From Ignavibacteria bacterium (lineage in GTDB: Bacteria; Bacteroidota; Ignavibacteria; Ch128b), in NCBI GenBank assembly GCA_026415235.1, contig JAOAHM010000009.1:1-42719 (forward strand): a stretch of DNA of 42,719 nucleotides, in the 5' to 3' direction. Shown here one piece after another: positions 8,242-17,812 of the stretch (position 1 is its first letter; each line of letters opens with the position of its first letter). Made by a program: the position numbers and the translations under genes. The notes beneath the pieces were generated by a model. The model searched no databases and had not been told where the DNA came from. It saw nothing but the letters and a program-made list of their open reading frames with translations.

Positions 8242-9593
8242 TGAGTTCAATCAAAAAGAAATTTGTTTGTCAAACTTGTGGATATGAATCAATTCAATGG
8301 CTTGGTAAATGTCCTTCCTGTGGAAATTGGAATACTTTTTCAGAAGAGATTGAAAAAAAATTAAAAAACAAATCTACCTCAACAAAACAAAGTTCAACTA
8401 ATCTTTTTAGAATTGACGAAAAGTTTGAAGTAATATCATCTCGACTTAAAACAGGAATTTCAGAGTTTGATAGAGTTCTTGGTGGTGGACTTATTAGAGG
8501 GAGCGTTGTTTTAATTGCAGGTGACCCAGGAATTGGTAAATCAACTCTTGTACTTCAAGCGGTTTCAAATCTAATAGAAAAAGTTATTTATGTAACAGGT
8601 GAAGAATCATTTGAACAAATAAATTTGCGAGCATCTCGATTAAAAATTAAAAAAGAAAATTTATTCATTCTCCCAGAAACTAATCTCACTCTTATCTTAG
8701 AATTACTTGATAAAGAAACACCAGAACTCGTAGTGATTGACTCCATTCAAACTATTTATCACGATGAATTAGATGGTTCACCTGGAACTATTGGACAAAT
8801 TCGTGAATGCACAACAGCATTGATGGAATTTGCTAAGAAGAGAAACATACCAATTATCATTATTGGTCACATTACGAAAGATGGTTTGATTGCTGGACCA
8901 AAAGCACTCGAACATATTGTTGATGCGGTAATTCAATTTTCTGGTGAGAAAAATTATTCGTTTAGAATTCTTCGTGCTGTTAAGAATAGATTTGGTTCTA
9001 CAAACGAGATTGGAATTTTTGAAATGCACGAAGACGGTTTAAGAGAAGTTGAAAATCCATCGCAAGTCTTTTTATCTGAAAGAGAGTATGGAGCGTCTGG
9101 ATCTGTTGTAACTTCAATCATCGAAGGTACACGACCAATATTAGTTGAAGTGCAAGCACTTGTTACTCCTTCTGGTTATGGAATGGCTCAGCGAGTTACA
9201 ACTGGCTTTGATTCAAGAAGACTTTCGATTTTACTTGCAGTAATTGAGAAAAGATTGAGTTTCAAACTAAGTCAATTGAATGTTTTTTTGAATATTGCTG
9301 GTGGAGTTGAAATTGACGAACCTGCTGCAGATTTAGCTGTATGTTCTTCAATCATTTCAAGCATTAAAGATATTCCAGCTGATTCACTTACTTGTGTTGT
9401 TGGAGAAGTTGGCCTTGGTGGAGAAATAAGAAGTATTAGTCATCTTGAGAAAAGAATTCAAGAGGCACAGAAACTTGGTTTCAAAAAAATTATTGTTCCA
9501 TCACAAAAGATAAATTTGAAGCAAGATGAATTATCAATTCAAGTTGTGCAGATAAAAACTTTGAAAGATGCAATTAAAGAAATCTTAGAATAA
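8241..9593 (+). CDS. radA: DNA repair protein RadA (Sms)
   Basis: RadA is a RecA-related ATPase that promotes branch migration of recombination intermediates. In order are seen a zinc finger (C10, C13, C24, C27), Walker A GDPGIGKST at 94-102, the RadA-specific KNRFG motif (VKNRFGSTNEIG) and a C-terminal Lon-protease-like domain beginning around VSSIIEGTRP/LVEVQALV and including the SGYGMAQR segment. The length of 450 is standard. I prefer the ATG at 8241 to an in-frame TTG one codon earlier, since it gives the common TGATG coupling to the upstream ATPase gene. The family assignment is firm. Confidence 0.96.
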   Translation: MSSIKKKFVCQTCGYESIQWLGKCPSCGNWNTFSEEIEKKLKNKSTSTKQSSTNLFRIDEKFEVISSRLKTGISEFDRVLGGGLIRGSVVLIAGDPGIGKSTLVLQAVSNLIEKVIYVTGEESFEQINLRASRLKIKKENLFILPETNLTLILELLDKETPELVVIDSIQTIYHDELDGSPGTIGQIRECTTALMEFAKKRNIPIIIIGHITKDGLIAGPKALEHIVDAVIQFSGEKNYSFRILRAVKNRFGSTNEIGIFEMHEDGLREVENPSQVFLSEREYGASGSVVTSIIEGTRPILVEVQALVTPSGYGMAQRVTTGFDSRRLSILLAVIEKRLSFKLSQLNVFLNIAGGVEIDEPAADLAVCSSIISSIKDIPADSLTCVVGEVGLGGEIRSISHLEKRIQEAQKLGFKKIIVPSQKINLKQDELSIQVVQIKTLKDAIKEILE

Positions 9594-9622
9594 TCTCATC
9601 CAAAAACAAAAAGGAGAGAAAT

Positions 9623-11602
9623 ATGGAAATAAATAAAACTACAAGTGGGCTTCCCGAAAATGCTTATCGAGAGCTGAAGGAAGGCGAAGAATACATTCCA
9701 ATTCTCAACCCAAATCAGGTTTATCCTGAGGTTACACCATATTCAGTAATGTTAGGTCTTCTAATGGCAATCTTATTTTCAGCTGCTGCTGCATATTCGG
9801 GATTAAAAATTGGTCAAGTGATGGAAGCTGCAATTCCAATTTCGATATTGGCAGTTGGAATTTCTTCGTTGCTTAAAGTGAAAAATTCACTTGGACAGAA
9901 TGTAATTATTCAATCAATTGGAGCAAGTTCGGGAGTTATAGTTGCTGGTGCAATCTTTACAATACCTGCACTATACATTTTAAATTTGCCAGTTAATTTT
10001 TATCAAATCTTTTTAGCTTCATTGTTCGGAGGATTTCTTGGCATTCTGTTTTTGATTCCTTTCAGAAAATATTTTGTAAAAGAAATGCATGGGAAGTTTC
10101 CATTTCCAGAAGCAACTGCTACAACAGAAATTTTAGTTGCTGGAGAAAAAGGTGGAAAGCAAGCATCCGTTCTTGCTGTAAGTGGATTAATTGGAGGATT
10201 ATTTGATTTTATAATTACAACTTTTGGATGGTGGAGTGAGGTCATCTCCACAAGAATTTTTCACTTTGGAGAAATTTTAGCTGATAAATTTAAACTCGTT
10301 TTCAAAGTAAATGCTTTAACAATGGTCTTGGGTTTAGGATATATTGTGGGTTTGAAATATGCAATTATAATTTGTGCTGGTTCATTCTTATCATGGTTTG
10401 TTTTAATACCAATGTTCTATGAAATTGGTCAACACCTTACGACTCCACTTGGTGCAACTGCAACAAAATTAATTTCCGCAATGAGTGCAGAGGAAATTTT
10501 TAGAAATTATGTGAGACATATCGGAATTGGTGGTATCGCAATGGCTGGTATTATTGGAGTTATTCGTTCTTCTAAGATTATTAAGAATGCAGTTACACTT
10601 GCTTATAATGAAATATTTCATAAAAAAGCTGATTCTCAAAATTCTACATTAAGAACACAATTAGACATTAAGATGTCTTTTAATGTTATGTTAATTCTTT
10701 TGACTGCTTTGTTAATTTTTGTATTCTTTTATGGTGGAGTTACTTTCAATCTTTATCATGCGATTGTTGGATTGTTAATTGTATTGGTTATTTCTTTTCT
10801 GTTCACAACTGTTGCAGCAACTGCAATAGCAATTGTTGGAACCAATCCAGTGAGTGGTATGACGCTTATGACATTAATTTTATCTTCGTTTATTTTAGTT
10901 CAAGTAGGTTTAACAGGCGAATCGGGAATGTTAAGTGCAATGATAATTGGTGGAGTGGTTTGTACTGCTCTATCAATGGCTGGTGGATTTATCACCGATT
11001 TGAAGATTGGATATTGGATTGGAACAACTCCAAAAAATCAAGAGACATTTAAGTTTTTAGGTACACTTGTTTCAGCTGCGACAGTTGGTGTTGTAATAAT
11101 CATTTTAAATCAAACTTATGGATTTGTCGGTGAAGGTGCTTTAGTTGCTCCACAAGCAAATGCAATGGCTGCAGTTATTAAACCACTTATGTCAAACATT
11201 CCTGCACCATGGATGCTTTACTTTATTGGGGCAGTTATTGCACTTCTTGTTACATGGTTAAAAATTTCTCCTCTTGCTTTTGCTCTTGGAATGTATATTC
11301 CACTTGAACTAAATACTCCACTCTTAATTGGTGGATTGATTGCTCATTGGGCAAAGACAAGGTCAAACAATGAGAAATTGAACAATGCAAGATTTTCAAG
11401 AGGCACTTTAGTTGCAAGTGGATTTATTGCAGGTGGAGCTTTGTTCGGTGTTCTGAGTGCTTTGTTAAGATTTGCTGGTTTCAATTGGTTTAATGCCGAG
11501 TGGGCTGAAAGCAAATCAGCTGAAATTCTTGGTATGGTAATGTTAGCACTTGTAATTTTATATATGATGTGGGAAACAATGAGAGCAAAAGAAGAAGATT
11601 AA
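9623..11602 (+). CDS. OPT family oligopeptide transporter
   Basis: This 659-residue protein is very hydrophobic, with roughly 14 or more membrane segments, and starts with a soluble N-terminus of about 35 residues. The segment SVMLGLLMAILFSAAAAYSGLK is typical of bacterial OPT proteins, as are the internal GKFPFPEATATTEIL and GTNPVSGMT motifs. Family members carry peptides, siderophore-metal chelates or related small molecules across the inner membrane using the proton gradient. The substrate cannot be told from sequence. It follows radA by 29 bp with its own strong site (AAAGGAGA) and is closed by a strong terminator. Co-transcription with radA is possible, but a shared function is not implied. 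Confidence 0.92.
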   Translation: MEINKTTSGLPENAYRELKEGEEYIPILNPNQVYPEVTPYSVMLGLLMAILFSAAAAYSGLKIGQVMEAAIPISILAVGISSLLKVKNSLGQNVIIQSIGASSGVIVAGAIFTIPALYILNLPVNFYQIFLASLFGGFLGILFLIPFRKYFVKEMHGKFPFPEATATTEILVAGEKGGKQASVLAVSGLIGGLFDFIITTFGWWSEVISTRIFHFGEILADKFKLVFKVNALTMVLGLGYIVGLKYAIIICAGSFLSWFVLIPMFYEIGQHLTTPLGATATKLISAMSAEEIFRNYVRHIGIGGIAMAGIIGVIRSSKIIKNAVTLAYNEIFHKKADSQNSTLRTQLDIKMSFNVMLILLTALLIFVFFYGGVTFNLYHAIVGLLIVLVISFLFTTVAATAIAIVGTNPVSGMTLMTLILSSFILVQVGLTGESGMLSAMIIGGVVCTALSMAGGFITDLKIGYWIGTTPKNQETFKFLGTLVSAATVGVVIIILNQTYGFVGEGALVAPQANAMAAVIKPLMSNIPAPWMLYFIGAVIALLVTWLKISPLAFALGMYIPLELNTPLLIGGLIAHWAKTRSNNEKLNNARFSRGTLVASGFIAGGALFGVLSALLRFAGFNWFNAEWAESKSAEILGMVMLALVILYMMWETMRAKEED

Positions 11603-11623
11603 TTATTAGAATTTCTACAAATC

Positions 11624-11658
11624 AAAAAAGCCACAAGTAGAACGCTTGTGGCTTTTTT
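11624..11658. terminator. Bidirectional intrinsic terminator
   Basis: An 8-bp perfect stem (GCCACAAG at 11630-11637 with CTTGTGGC at 11645-11652) and a 7-base loop are flanked by six A on the left and six T on the right. It can end transcription of the OPT gene on the plus strand and of aspS on the minus strand. Confidence 0.92.
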
Positions 11659-11716
11659 GTTTTCTCTTTATGACTTTGAAAATATCAAGATTGCATTATG
11701 AAATTAATCAAATTTT

Positions 11717-13483
11717 CTATACCACCCTTATGTGCAATTCTTTCAATTGTTCGGGACTTACTGGAGATGGTGCATTGTCCATTAGTGAAATTCCATTTGA
11801 TGTTTTCGGGAATGCAATCACATCTCTAATAGATTTCTCTCCAGCGAATAACATTACCATTCTATCAAAACCAAATGCAATTCCGCCATGTGGTGGTGCA
11901 CCATATTTGAAAGCATTCAATAAGAAACCAAATTTTTCTTCTGCTTCTTCTTTTGAAATTCCCAATGCCTCAAACATCTTTGATTGAACTTCTGGTGTAT
12001 TTATTCGAATACTTCCACCAGCAATTTCGTTACCATTTAAAACTAAATCATACGCTTTTGCTTTAACTTTTAGTGGTTCAGTTAACATTAATTCAACATC
12101 TTCATCTTTTGGTGAAGTGAAAGGATGATGCATTGCAACAAGTCTTTTTTCTTCTTCGCTATATTCAAAGAGTGGAAAGTCTGTAACCCATAAAATTTTT
12201 GGTTCTGAATTTTCTTTAATTAATTCCATTCTCTTTGCCATTTCCAATCTTAATGCACCCATAACAGATAAGGCTTTTTTCCATTCACCAGCTTGAATGA
12301 AAATTAAGTCACCAACTTCTGCTCTCATCTTTTCTTTAAGATTTTCCTGCTCTTTTTCTGAGAAAAATTTAAGTGTAGGTGATTCAAGTCCATTCTCATT
12401 TACTCTAATCCATATTAATCCGCCAGAGCCAAGCTTTTTGACAAAATCTGTTAACACATCAATTTGATTTCGAGTGTAATTTCCACAACCTTTTGCATTG
12501 AGACCAGAAACTATTCCACCTTTTTTAATTGCATCAGCAAATAATCGGAATTCACTTTCAGCAAAAACAGAATTGAGATTAACCAATTGCAAATCAAATC
12601 TTAAATCAGGTTTATCTGAGCCGTAAAGTTCCATTGCATCTTTATAACTCAATCTCGGAAATGGAGTAGAAATTTCAACATTAAGTGCTTCTTTGTAAAG
12701 TCGTTTCATTAATCCTTCAACAATTTGAAAAACATCTTCTTCATCTACGAAAGACATTTCAACATCAATTTGAGTGAATTCATATTGTCTGTCAGCTCTT
12801 AAATCTTCATCACGAAAACATCTTACTATTTGAAAATATCTATCAAAGCCAGCGACCATTAAAATTTGTTTATAAGTTTGAGGTGATTGAGGCAAAGCAT
12901 AAAAATGTCCTTTGTGTAAACGACTTGGAACAAGAAAATCCCTTGCACCTTCTGGAGTTGATTTCATCAAGAAAGGAGTCTCAATCTCAAGAAAATTATT
13001 TTCATCGAAATATTTTCTTGTAATTTGATACATTTTGTGACGAAGTATTAAATTCCGTTGCATTGGTTTTCGTCGTAAATCCAAATAACGATATCGTAAA
13101 CGGATTTCTTCACTTGTATCAATTTTATCTTCGATTGGGAATGGGGGAGTTTGTGCTTTGTTCAATACTTGAACTTCATCAATCATTACATCAATTAAAC
13201 CTGTTTCGAGATTTGGATTTTCAGTTCCTTCTGGTCGTCTTCTAACTTTACCTGTAACGGATAAAACCCATTCACTCCGAATATCTTTCGCATCTTCGTG
13301 TGCTTTCGAATTGTAGTTAGGTTCAAAAACAATTTGAGTAATTCCATAACGATCTCGTAAGTCAATAAAAATTACACCACCTAAATCTCGTCTGCTATCA
13401 ACCCAACCATTAAGTGTAACAGTTTCACCAATATGAGTTTCTCGCAATTCTCCACATGTATGTGTTCGCTTTTTGAATTTCAT
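11717..13483 (-). CDS. aspS: Aspartate-tRNA ligase
   Basis: This class II aminoacyl-tRNA synthetase of 588 residues is the standard bacterial length. An N-terminal OB-fold anticodon-binding domain (GWVDSRRDLGGVIFIDLRDR) is followed by the catalytic core with motif 2 (RCFRDEDLRADRQYEFTQID), an inserted GAD domain around residues 290-410, and motif 3 (GIAFGFDRMVM). It charges tRNA-Asp with aspartate in the cytoplasm. The anticodon-binding loop reads RRDLGG; Leu at this place is associated with discriminating enzymes, while His is common in those that also charge tRNA-Asn. That would predict a separate AsnRS, an inference that rests on one residue. The gene stands alone and converges on the OPT gene. 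Confidence 0.97.
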   Translation of the reverse strand: MKFKKRTHTCGELRETHIGETVTLNGWVDSRRDLGGVIFIDLRDRYGITQIVFEPNYNSKAHEDAKDIRSEWVLSVTGKVRRRPEGTENPNLETGLIDVMIDEVQVLNKAQTPPFPIEDKIDTSEEIRLRYRYLDLRRKPMQRNLILRHKMYQITRKYFDENNFLEIETPFLMKSTPEGARDFLVPSRLHKGHFYALPQSPQTYKQILMVAGFDRYFQIVRCFRDEDLRADRQYEFTQIDVEMSFVDEEDVFQIVEGLMKRLYKEALNVEISTPFPRLSYKDAMELYGSDKPDLRFDLQLVNLNSVFAESEFRLFADAIKKGGIVSGLNAKGCGNYTRNQIDVLTDFVKKLGSGGLIWIRVNENGLESPTLKFFSEKEQENLKEKMRAEVGDLIFIQAGEWKKALSVMGALRLEMAKRMELIKENSEPKILWVTDFPLFEYSEEEKRLVAMHHPFTSPKDEDVELMLTEPLKVKAKAYDLVLNGNEIAGGSIRINTPEVQSKMFEALGISKEEAEEKFGFLLNAFKYGAPPHGGIAFGFDRMVMLFAGEKSIRDVIAFPKTSNGISLMDNAPSPVSPEQLKELHIRVV

Positions 13484-13934
13484 TTCACAACCTTTGTTTG
13501 TTAAACATAATACAAGTCGAATAAGAAGATTTTAAGTAATAACTAATTGAAATTAAAGCTAAAAAAAAGCAATTCCATTTGCAAACTTCTTGTTTATAAG
13601 AACTTCGTGAGATGAAAAATAAATTTCACAATTATATTACTTTATGTAAACAAAGAAATGAAATTGAAATTTATAATTAATGAGCACTTTTTAGATTTTC
13701 AACATGCAAAGATGAAATTAAAAAGGTTAATCGAAAATTTATTTTCTTATAATTTGAAAAAATTTTTTTATACATCTTGTTGTTTTGTTCATGTGAGTAT
13801 TTTATGAGTTTCAAATCCAATATGATTGATTAATTTTTGTCTAATCGAATGTTTGAAAATGAAAGTTAATTTTAATTATAGTGAAATCGTTTGTGGAGTT
13901 TCATAATTTAATTTAGTGATTTATCTTGAGAGTA
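13484..13934. other. Divergent AT-rich intergenic region
   Basis: About 450 bp lie between divergent aspS and the barrel-protein gene. The region is very AT-rich with several A and T runs. One candidate promoter for the plus-strand gene is listed separately. I see no convincing ORF, RNA gene or repeat. Confidence 0.5.
13853..13882 (+). promoter_or_regulatory. Candidate promoter for the barrel-protein gene
   Basis: TTGAAA at 13853-13858 and TATAGT at 13877-13882 are spaced by 18 bases, 52 bp before the preferred ATG. Chance matches are common in DNA of this composition. Confidence 0.3.
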
Positions 13935-14666
13935 ATGAAAGTCAAATTAACCACAGCATTTTTAATCTTAATAACAATAAAAATTTTTTCGCAGGATATA
14001 GAACACCACTATTCTAATTCTTTGTTCGAGATTAACTTAAATCTTAATTACAATACAAGTGCAAAGGTTTATTTAAATCCAAAATCTGCAGACCCTGATA
14101 TTCGTAATCTCTATTATACCTTTGATGGATTTTTAAGTTATGCGTTTGAGATTAAATCGAATGTCTGGAATAATTCTATTTATGTAGGTTTAGGTTCAGA
14201 ATATCTTAAGACATCGAGCATTGTTCCTTGGGTTCGTGGGCTTGTAAACAACTTGCCAAGAACACTTCAAGTTGAAGAAGGATTTCAAGTTTATCCAGTT
14301 GAATTGGTAACTTACTATATATTTCCATTCAGTAACGATTGGTATCGAGCATATATGGGAGCTGGTTTTGGGATATATTATGCTAAATATTTTAGAAAGA
14401 TTTTTGATTTAGTTTCGGTTAGCAAATTATCTCGATTAGATTATGGTATTTTAGTTAATGCTGGAATAAATGTTTCGTTGATTGATAATCTATCAGTAAA
14501 GTTTGAAATGCGTTTTCGTGATCCTGAGTTCGAATTCAAAAACGAATTCCCGAAAACTGAAACAATCGTGAATGGTAACCGAATTCAACTTTTTGAAAAA
14601 ACTTTCTATACAAAAATTAACCTTGATGGACTAAACCTCATTTTAGGTTTGAACTACAGATTTTAA
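13935..14666 (+). CDS. Secreted outer-membrane beta-barrel-like protein, unknown function
   Basis: This 243-residue protein begins with a signal peptide (KLTTAFLILITIKIFSQ, cut likely after Gln). The mature part has alternating polar and hydrophobic strands rich in Tyr, Phe and Asn (SLFEINLNLNY, SIYVGLGSEY, YMGAGFGIYYA, LSVKFEMRFRD) and ends with LILGLNYRF, an aromatic terminus typical of outer-membrane barrels. I chose the ATG at 13935 over a TTG nine bases upstream because GAGAG precedes it and the signal peptide starts there. The next gene begins 111 bp downstream. No specific function can be assigned; a small porin-like or structural barrel is the best reading. Confidence 0.7.
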   Translation: MKVKLTTAFLILITIKIFSQDIEHHYSNSLFEINLNLNYNTSAKVYLNPKSADPDIRNLYYTFDGFLSYAFEIKSNVWNNSIYVGLGSEYLKTSSIVPWVRGLVNNLPRTLQVEEGFQVYPVELVTYYIFPFSNDWYRAYMGAGFGIYYAKYFRKIFDLVSVSKLSRLDYGILVNAGINVSLIDNLSVKFEMRFRDPEFEFKNEFPKTETIVNGNRIQLFEKTFYTKINLDGLNLILGLNYRF

Positions 14667-14777
14667 GATATTTGTAAAGGATTTTTTTACTTCATCTCAT
14701 TTAATTCACAAAAGTTCTCCTTGAATTTTTAAAAAATATTTTTAGAAACTTGAATAAAGATTTTAAGAGTTATTGAA

Positions 14778-15401
14778 ATGCAAGAATTATGGAATGAAAG
14801 ATTTTCTTCTGAAGAATATGTCTATGGGAAAGAACCAAATATTTTCTTAAAAGAATTTTTTGAAAAGAATAAAGAATTATTTAAAGAACCTGTTTTAATG
14901 CTTGGTGATGGCGAAGGAAGAAATGGAGTTTATCTTGCAACACAAGGTTTGGATGTGACTTCACTTGATTTTGCTGAGAAAGGACTCGAAAAAGCTCGTC
15001 GTTTGGCAGAAGAGAAGAATGTTAAAATTAAAACTATTTTATCTGATGTAAATCAATTTGAATTTGGTGAAAATAGATGGGGAACAATTGTAATTATTTA
15101 TCTCCATTTATATCCCGAAGAAAGAAAAAATCTTTACAAAAAAATTAAAAAAGCATTAGTTCAAAATGGTCTTTTCTTTTTGGAAGCATTTTCAAAAGAG
15201 CAACTAAATTACAATTCAGGTGGTCCAAAAGATTTGCAACTACTTTATGACAAAGATGAACTTGAAGAATTCTTTAAGAATGAGACTGATGAGTTAAAGT
15301 TTGAAATTCTTTTTTCTGAACAAAAGGTAGTAATTCTTCATGAGGGAAGGTTACATGAGGGTGAAGGCTCTGTGGTTAGATTTATTTGCAAAAAAATTTA
15401 G
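14778..15401 (+). CDS. Class I SAM-dependent methyltransferase (TehB-like)
   Basis: This 207-residue Rossmann-fold methyltransferase has motif I VLMLGDGEGRNGVYLA (about residues 39-54), an acidic residue ending strand 2 (VTSLDFAEKGLEKAR) and the post-I DVNQFEF segment. The N-terminal WNERFSSEEYVYGKEPN is typical of the TehB / thiopurine methyltransferase-like group, small cytosolic enzymes acting on tellurite, thiols or unknown metabolites. The substrate is undetermined. Its stop is eight bases before the thyX start, so they are probably one operon, but no functional link with thymidylate synthesis is evident. Confidence 0.8.
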   Translation: MQELWNERFSSEEYVYGKEPNIFLKEFFEKNKELFKEPVLMLGDGEGRNGVYLATQGLDVTSLDFAEKGLEKARRLAEEKNVKIKTILSDVNQFEFGENRWGTIVIIYLHLYPEERKNLYKKIKKALVQNGLFFLEAFSKEQLNYNSGGPKDLQLLYDKDELEEFFKNETDELKFEILFSEQKVVILHEGRLHEGEGSVVRFICKKI

Positions 15402-15409
15402 AGGAGATA

Positions 15410-16267
15410 ATGGCTCGAGTAATTAATCCAAAAGCTGAAGAAATTCTTGATAAAGAGTTTAAAGTATTAAATCACGGTTTTGTTCGATTGGTTGATTACA
15501 TGGGCGGAGACGAGTCGATTGTTCAAGCAGCAAGAGTTAGTTATGGTAAAGGTACAAAAACTGTAAGTGAAGACAGGACATTAATTCGATATTTGATGAG
15601 ACATCAACATACAACACCATTTGAAATGGTTGAGTTCAAGTTTCATGTCAAACTTCCAATTTTTGTTGCACGACAGTGGATAAGGCATCGAACTGCAAAT
15701 GTAAATGAATATTCTGGAAGATATTCAATAATGCCTGAAGAATTTTATGTACCTGATGAGAATGTAATTAAATATCAAAGTCAATCTAATAAACAGGGAA
15801 GAGACTCAGAAGAAGTCCCACCTGAAATTCGAAAAAGAGTTCTTGAGATTTTAATTCAAGAGCAAAAATCAGCCTTCGACGGTTATCAAGAAATGCTTGA
15901 TTACAATATTGCAAGAGAACTTGCTCGAATAAATCTACCTTTATCTCTTTATACTCAATGGTACTGGAAAATAGATTTGCACAATCTTTTTCATTTTCTA
16001 AAACTTCGAATGGATAAGAATGCTCAATATGAAATTCGTGTTTATGCCGAAACTATGGCTCAAATTGTGAAAACAGTAGTTCCAATTGCGTATGAAGCCT
16101 TTGAAGATTATATACTGAATTCAGTTACATTTTCTAAACATGAATTAAAGCTCTTGCAGAAATATTTTCCTGAGAGTATCAGTGAAGATGAAATTGAGAA
16201 ATTTGGTTTTTCAAAATACGAGAAAATGGAATTTTTTGAGAAGCTGAAGAAGATTTCTGAGATGTGA
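15410..16267 (+). CDS. thyX: Flavin-dependent thymidylate synthase
   Basis: ThyX makes dTMP from dUMP using methylene-tetrahydrofolate, FAD and NADPH. The family signature RHR-X7-S is present as RHRTANVNEYS (R92 to S102), followed by GRYS. Other conserved pieces are SEDRTLIRYLMRHQHTTPFE and, near the middle, ARELARINLPLSLYTQWYWKIDLHNLFHFLKLR, which contains the dUMP-binding region. I take the ATG at 15410, preceded by GAGGAGAT, not the TTG 24 bases upstream, giving 285 residues. It lies directly after the methyltransferase gene. Presence of ThyX suggests this organism may lack the classical ThyA, which cannot be checked here. Confidence 0.97.
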   Translation: MARVINPKAEEILDKEFKVLNHGFVRLVDYMGGDESIVQAARVSYGKGTKTVSEDRTLIRYLMRHQHTTPFEMVEFKFHVKLPIFVARQWIRHRTANVNEYSGRYSIMPEEFYVPDENVIKYQSQSNKQGRDSEEVPPEIRKRVLEILIQEQKSAFDGYQEMLDYNIARELARINLPLSLYTQWYWKIDLHNLFHFLKLRMDKNAQYEIRVYAETMAQIVKTVVPIAYEAFEDYILNSVTFSKHELKLLQKYFPESISEDEIEKFGFSKYEKMEFFEKLKKISEM

Positions 16268-16289
16268 AAAAATTTCTTAAGAAATTTTT
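16268..16289. terminator. Weak AT-rich palindrome after thyX
   Basis: The 22 bases immediately after the thyX stop are a perfect palindrome (AAAAATTTCTT then its complement). Flanking A and T runs resemble a terminator, but with only two G-C pairs the hairpin would be unstable, so function is doubtful. Confidence 0.3.
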
Positions 16290-16372
16290 AACAAAAAAAG
16301 TTCATAAAAATCATTAACTTGAATTAGTTCTATTGATTATTTAGTTTATTAAAGAAAAAACAAAGAAGAAAA

Positions 16373-17812
16373 ATGCAAGACAATTTTGACGATAATTGGT
16401 TCGATGAATTTGATGACGACGCAGAAGATTATGATGAAAATGAATATATCTCAGATCTTGCGTCGTTGAATGAGTTTTATAATTCAATTAAATCTAATCC
16501 TTTTTATTACGATATCGAGACACTTGAGGACTACATCAATCTTGCACTTGAAATTGGTGAGTTCGAAATAGGTCTTGAGCTTACGGATATCTATCTGCGT
16601 CTTTCATCTTATGATTCTGAAATCTGGCAGAAGAAAGGGTTATTTCATTTTTATCTCGAGGATTATGAAGATGCAGAAGTTGCTCTTAAAAAAGCATATT
16701 CACTAAATCCGATCGATGTAGAAATAATTCTCAATCTCGCTTCTGTTTACTCAAAACTTGGAAACAGGGATGAAGAACTTCACTACTTAAAGCTTGCCAC
16801 TGAACTTTATCCAGATAATCATGATGTGAAGATGCAGCTAATTAGTTTTTATGAAAATTATGATTTACCTAAAGCTATTAGCTTACTTTATGAAATGCTT
16901 GAATATGAGCCAAAAAACACAGAACTCCTAAACGAATTAGCTTTTTGCTTTGAGTTGAATTCTGAATTAGAAAAATCAATTGAAGTTTATGAAAAAATTT
17001 TAGAGCTCGAACCATATAATTATCTTACCTACTACAACATTGGTGTAATTTATTCCCAATTACAAAATTGGAACAAAGCCATTGAGAATTACAACTTTAG
17101 TATTGCTATTAACGAGAACTTTGCATCAGCCCATTTTAACTTAGGTAACGCACTTGCATCAACTGGTAGACATCTTGATGCAATTGAAGCATACAAAAAA
17201 ACAATTGACTTAGACCCTGAAGATTTCACAGCTTGGTACAACATTGGATTGAGTTACGAAGAACTTGAAGAATATCACAAAGCAATTAAAGCATATTCCA
17301 AAGCAATTGAAATTAATCCACAACATTACAATTCGTATCTATCACGAGGATTTTGTTACGATACATTAGGCAAATACAATTTAGCATTGAGTGATTTCAA
17401 CAAAGCAATTGAAATTTCATCTGAAAATCCAGACGCATGGCTTGCAAAAGCAGACCTTGAATATTCTCTCGGTAACTTGAGTGAATCAATCGAAAATTAT
17501 TTGAAAGCTCTCGAATTAGATCCTTCCAATCCAGATATTTATTACAACATCGCCGTTGCATTTTACGAAATGGGCGACTTAGGTTCTGCCCTTCAATATT
17601 ATAATGATTGTATAAACTTATCTCCAGATTGGGCTGAACCTTATTATCAAAGAGCAAAAATTTATTTCTTCCTAAGTAAAACTCAAGATGCTTTTGAATC
17701 ACTTAGACAAAGTTTTAAGCTTGATCCAGCAAAACAGACTCAATTCGAAAAGGAATTTCCAGATATTGTAAATTCCAAATTGTACAAGAGATTACTTGGT
17801 AGAAAAAAATAA
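16373..17812 (+). CDS. Tetratricopeptide repeat protein
   Basis: This 479-residue protein starts with a very acidic stretch (DDNWFDEFDDDAEDYDENE) without signal peptide, followed by about 11 or 12 consecutive TPR units, for example NYLTYYNIGVIYSQLQNWNKA, ASAHFNLGNALASTGRHLDA and DFTAWYNIGLSYEELEEYHKA. TPR solenoids bind partner proteins. The protein is probably cytoplasmic, or attached to a complex through its acidic head. It stands alone between thyX and the transhydrogenase genes and neither neighbour suggests a partner. The ATG has only a weak AAGAAG site before it. The repeat call is firm; the role is unknown. Confidence 0.93.
   Translation: MQDNFDDNWFDEFDDDAEDYDENEYISDLASLNEFYNSIKSNPFYYDIETLEDYINLALEIGEFEIGLELTDIYLRLSSYDSEIWQKKGLFHFYLEDYEDAEVALKKAYSLNPIDVEIILNLASVYSKLGNRDEELHYLKLATELYPDNHDVKMQLISFYENYDLPKAISLLYEMLEYEPKNTELLNELAFCFELNSELEKSIEVYEKILELEPYNYLTYYNIGVIYSQLQNWNKAIENYNFSIAINENFASAHFNLGNALASTGRHLDAIEAYKKTIDLDPEDFTAWYNIGLSYEELEEYHKAIKAYSKAIEINPQHYNSYLSRGFCYDTLGKYNLALSDFNKAIEISSENPDAWLAKADLEYSLGNLSESIENYLKALELDPSNPDIYYNIAVAFYEMGDLGSALQYYNDCINLSPDWAEPYYQRAKIYFFLSKTQDAFESLRQSFKLDPAKQTQFEKEFPDIVNSKLYKRLLGRKK

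Noticed and set aside
15386-15409. TTG start giving eight extra residues for ThyX
   Set aside because: The ATG at 15410 has a strong GAGGAGAT before it and starts at the usual family position. The same reasoning led me to prefer the ATG for RadA, the histidine kinase, the aldehyde dehydrogenase and the giant protein.
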